Positions 60,922-64,000 of a stretch of DNA of 64,000 nucleotides are shown in pieces. Positions within the stretch are counted from its first letter, which is position 1. Each line of letters begins with the position of its first letter. The stretch covers positions 45,212,758-45,276,757 of the forward strand of contig JANAVB010005597.1 of the NCBI GenBank assembly GCA_029216955.1, read 5' to 3'. This DNA comes from Iris pallida (taxonomy: Eukaryota > Streptophyta > Magnoliopsida > Asparagales > Iridaceae). The notes beneath the pieces were generated by a model that was not told the origin of the DNA, ran no database searches, and saw nothing but the letters and a program-made list of their open reading frames with translations. The translations under genes were made by a program, and so were the position numbers.

Positions 60922-61252
60922 GCTTTGAGCAACGGTGATCATTCACTCCAGCAATTCCATTTCTCGTCTGTCACCCTTCTGTTGCCTTTAGCAGTTCTGT
61001 CAGTATCTTTTTTTAGAAGGCACTACTGCCAGTTTGCTACGATCACGAAAATCTCTTTAGATTATTCGTGAATTACGATATCTTTTTAGATCTCGTAATT
61101 TGCAGAATCCTTCTGGATCTCTGTTGCAAAACCTTCTTTAAGGAATTGCATTTGAAATGTTGTCTTTACAACTGTTTCAGTTTCTGTATTTTCCATCGAA
61201 AAGCGTGCCCCGGCGTTCCCGGCAATAACAATCTCAAAGCTTTATTGCTACG

Positions 61253-64000
61253 ATGGAAAATATTAATGCTTCACTCCTAAACACTGACTTCAGTAAGTTA
61301 GAGAAGTTTGATGGAGAGCATTATCAAGTCTGGAAGAGGAAGGTTTATCTCACTCTTCAACTTAGAGACGTTGATCACGTATTGCTTGAAGAGGAACCTA
61401 CTGTTCCAGATACTGGGTCTGCTTGCCGCGATCTCTGCGGCTACTAAACTTCAGGCCAAGTGGAGAAGGGAGAATAGCATTTGCAGGTTGCTTATCCTGA
61501 ATGCTATGGAGGATTCTCTAGCAGAATCCTACAGTAAGAAACCAATTGCCAGAGACATATGGGAGTCTCTGGAAAAACTGTACGAAGAAGACAAGAACAG
61601 GAGCAAAATATTTGTGGTTGAAAAATATCACAAATGGCTCTTTGAGGACGAGAAGTCCATGCTGCCGCAGGTCAAAGAATTTCTGAAGTTGCGACAGAAA
61701 TTGGAAGACGAGGCTATGCCCCTCCCCGACAAGTTTATTGTTGGAGGGATTGTCTCAAAGCTCCCCGCTGGGTGGAGCAAGTTCTATGCAAACATACATA
61801 GGAAGAAGCTGGAGATCACCCTTGAAGATCTCCTGCAGGAAATTTATGTTGAAGACCAGATGAGGGCTCAACATAAGGTTGACATGCTTTCCAAGCAATT
61901 GGCTAACGCCAATCTGGTTCAGACCAAGGAACCAAAGGGAAAGGGAAAGCGTGTAGATTTCCAGAAGAAGAAGAAGAACCCTAACAACTTGAATGTTAAG
62001 GGAACTTCTTTCAAGTCAAAGAAATCTAAGGCAAAGATGCCTTATTTCAAGTGTGGCCAGTTGGGCCATTTCAAAAGTGAATGTACAGCACCGGCCAAGA
62101 AATCAGAGCAAGGTGAGCCTAGCAAAGTCTCAATGATTACTGATGTAATTGCTATGATTGGACAGGTTGATGCTGTAGGATCTGATTCAGAATGGTGGGT
62201 AGATACTGGAGCCACCTGCCATGTCTGCTCCAGTAAGGAGTGGTTCACCACCTACACACCCACTTCTGAAGCGGTTGTGATGGCGAACCAAGCACAAGCT
62301 GAAGTGCTCGGGATCGGGACGGTGGTGTTGAAGCTGACTTCGGAGAAGTCTCTGACGCTTCAAGGCGTAAAGCACGTACCTGCTATCGCCAAGAACCTGG
62401 TCTCGGAAGGCCTACTCTGCAATGCAGGCCTCAGGATGGACATTAATGCTGGCCAGATGGTGATGTCTATCAAGGGAACATATTTCGGGAAAGCTTTTTA
62501 TACCGAAGAAATGTTCAAGATTCAGCTTGTAAATCAGTCCAATGTAATTAATGTAATTAATGAAATCACTCCTTCTGCTTATACTCTTGAGTTGTGGCAT
62601 AATAGGTTAGGACATGTTCATTGTAAACGAATAAACAGAATGTCTAGTCTAGGACTTATCTCCAAGTGTGGGGGTAAGGTAGAGAAATGTGAAGTTTGTG
62701 CTCAAACAAAGATCACAAGGAAACCCTTTCCTCGGGTTAATCGAAGTACAGATCTTCTAGAGTTGGTACACTCAGATATCTGTGACTTCAAACAGTTCTC
62801 TACAAAGGCCGGGATGAAGTATTTCATAACCTTCATCGACGACTTCTCAAAGTATGCGTTCGTCTACTTGCTGAAGGCTAAAGACGAAGCATTCGAGAAG
62901 TTCAAGGAGTTCAGAGCCGAAGCTGAGCGGCAGACTGGACAACAACTCAAAAGGATAAGAAGTGATCGAGGTGGGGAGTACAGGTCTCATGAATTCGCAT
63001 CGTTCTGTAAGGAACATGGAATTGTCAATGAGACTACGGCTCCGTACTCTCCTCAATCAAACGGAGTAGCTGAGAGGAAGAACAGGACGTTGACAGAAAT
63101 GATAAATTCAATGTTGTTGACTGCTGGCCTTCCTAAGTGCTACTGGGGAGAAGCTGCATTGACGGCCACTTTTATTCTAAATAGAGTGCCTCATGCAACT
63201 TCAGACGTTACTCCTCATGAACTCTGGTTCAAGGTCAGACCTAACTTGAATGTCATTCGAGTGTGGGGGTGTCTGGCGTATGTCAAGCTTCCAGATCTAA
63301 AGATTCAGAAGCTTGGGACAAGGACTACAAAGACGATCTTCTTGGGGTATGCCGAGAAGAGTGATGCTCGGAGATTTCTTGATATTGAGTCAAATCATAT
63401 CATTGAATCTCGCGATGCAGAATATTTTGAAGACAAGTTTGCAAGGCACAAGAATATTGTTCTTTCGGATGTTCCGGAGAATAATGAGGGTGCACAAGAG
63501 ACTGAAGTCTTCAATAAAGATGTGGTCCAAGAAGATGTTGTTGAAACAACGGTTGAACCAGAACAAGCTGAGCCGTCAGCTAAGCGTGTGAGGAGACCGA
63601 AGGACTTCGAAAGTGACTTTGTCACCTATCATGTGGAAGCAGATCCGCTTACCTATGATGAGGCGATGAAGACCAGAGACGCGGTTTTCTGGAAGGAGGC
63701 GATTGACAATGAGATTGATTCCATCACCTCAAATAACACTTAGGTGTTGGTTGATCTTCCTGAAGGAGTAAAACCCATCGGATGCAAATGGATCTTCAAG
63801 AAGAAGATGAAAGCAGACGGAACTATTGACAAGTTCAAGGCTAGGTTGGTAGCCAAGGGGTTTTCTCAGAAGCAGGGGATTGACTACTTCGACACATATG
63901 CTCCAGTAGCCCGGATGACCACCATCAGAATGTTGATTGCTCTCGCAGCAATAAATAAGATGGTGATACATCAGATGGATGTGAATACGGCTTTCCTAAA
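61253..64000 (+). pseudogene. Copia gag-pol, frameshifted and with an amber stop before RT
   Basis: Translation should start at ATG 61253 (FDGEHYQVWKRKVYL, the Copia gag start). Near 61415-61430 the frame shifts by one and the remainder is read in the frame that is open to 63740. Then come the gag core (EEDKNRSKIFVVEKYHKWL) and a zinc knuckle reading YFKCGQLGHFKSEC, where the first cysteine is tyrosine. Next are the protease DTGAT at about 62202, a pre-integrase HHCC finger (HNRLGHVH ... CEVCAQ), and the integrase core with D-35-E intact (SDRGGEYRS ... SNGVAERKNRT). An in-frame TAG at 63741-63743 replaces a tryptophan usual at this point, just before RT ([14 protein letters not shown]). RT is otherwise open to the window end. 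Host-encoded function is not expected. Confidence 0.9.

Larger units (their letters stand above)
60131..61100 (+). repeat. 5' LTR and leader of the Copia element (3' edge not fixed)
   Basis: It contains a TATA box at 60637-60643 (GGGCTATATATGCAGG) and AATAAA at 60916-60921, consistent with U3 and R. A hexamer repeat of GACTCG/GGCTCG lies at 60371-60422. I could not find a standard primer site, so the LTR end is only bounded between about 60950 and 61200. Confidence 0.65.
60131..64000 (+). mobile_element. Copia LTR retrotransposon, 5' part, cut by window end
   Basis: The LTR begins TGTTGGG directly after a TA microsatellite, with the AGTCCCACATCGGC word common in plant Copia LTRs. Gag, zinc knuckle, protease, integrase and the start of RT follow on the plus strand in Copia order (integrase before RT). 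The 3' LTR is beyond the window. Confidence 0.9.

Overview
The window is nuclear DNA of a flowering plant. Evidence for this is a deep nest of plant-type LTR retrotransposons (long LTRs, many starting TGTCACGACCC or TGTAGTGCCCCG), a CACTA transposon, hAT- and Mutator-like miniature elements, plant-type intron-split fragments, and two intronless pathogenesis-related PR-1 genes with the plant CAPE peptide at their C-termini. I cannot name the species. I found no rRNA, tRNA, CRISPR array or bacterial operon.

Layout. 1-4938: a minus-strand LTR element with 2.4 kb LTRs and no coding interior. It sits in a long LTR of a second family, called S here (4939-6428). That LTR sits in one LTR (6429-7970) of a large minus-strand element called M here. 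M's very short interior (7971-11208) holds a complete solo S LTR (7982-10618). M's other LTR starts at 11209 and ends only at 46657 because it has swallowed everything between. Inside it lie a 4.3 kb solo LTR (13706-39399, TSD AAAAT) and a Gypsy chromovirus (39809-46648, TSD GATGC). The 4.3 kb solo LTR in turn carries a CACTA transposon (13754-32312, TSD AAT) and a third S solo LTR (33596-36412, TSD ATATT). The CACTA element carries a young Gypsy element (14020-23554, TSD AATTT). M itself interrupts an old Gypsy polyprotein fragment (46658-46869).

The most interesting content is inside the CACTA transposon. It has no recognisable transposase. It carries host gene pieces on the minus strand: one exon resembling the tRNA cytosine-C5 methyltransferase TRM4/NSUN2 (27651-27743), and downstream of it five consecutive exons of an EHD-type dynamin-like GTPase (27102 down to 25744). 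All exons are open, have usable splice sites and keep phase, so a spliced transcript would be an in-frame TRM4-EHD chimera. This is a Pack-CACTA exon-shuffling event by inference. The EHD part lacks the P-loop. A further open segment at 31395-31790 may be a third captured piece.

46.9-60.1 kb is gene-bearing but AT-rich. Two PR-1 genes in tandem (51803-52297 and 55074-55556, both minus) encode secreted 138-residue mature CAP proteins. They are flanked by three copies of a non-coding dispersed repeat, foldback elements, a hAT MITE with an 8 bp TSD, a Mutator-like foldback with a 9 bp TSD and a GC-rich core, and AT microsatellites. 60131 to the window end is the 5' part of a Copia element whose gag-pol is broken by a frameshift and an amber stop just before reverse transcriptase.

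Only the two PR-1 genes look like intact, functional host genes. Everything else is transposon, transposon relic or captured fragment.
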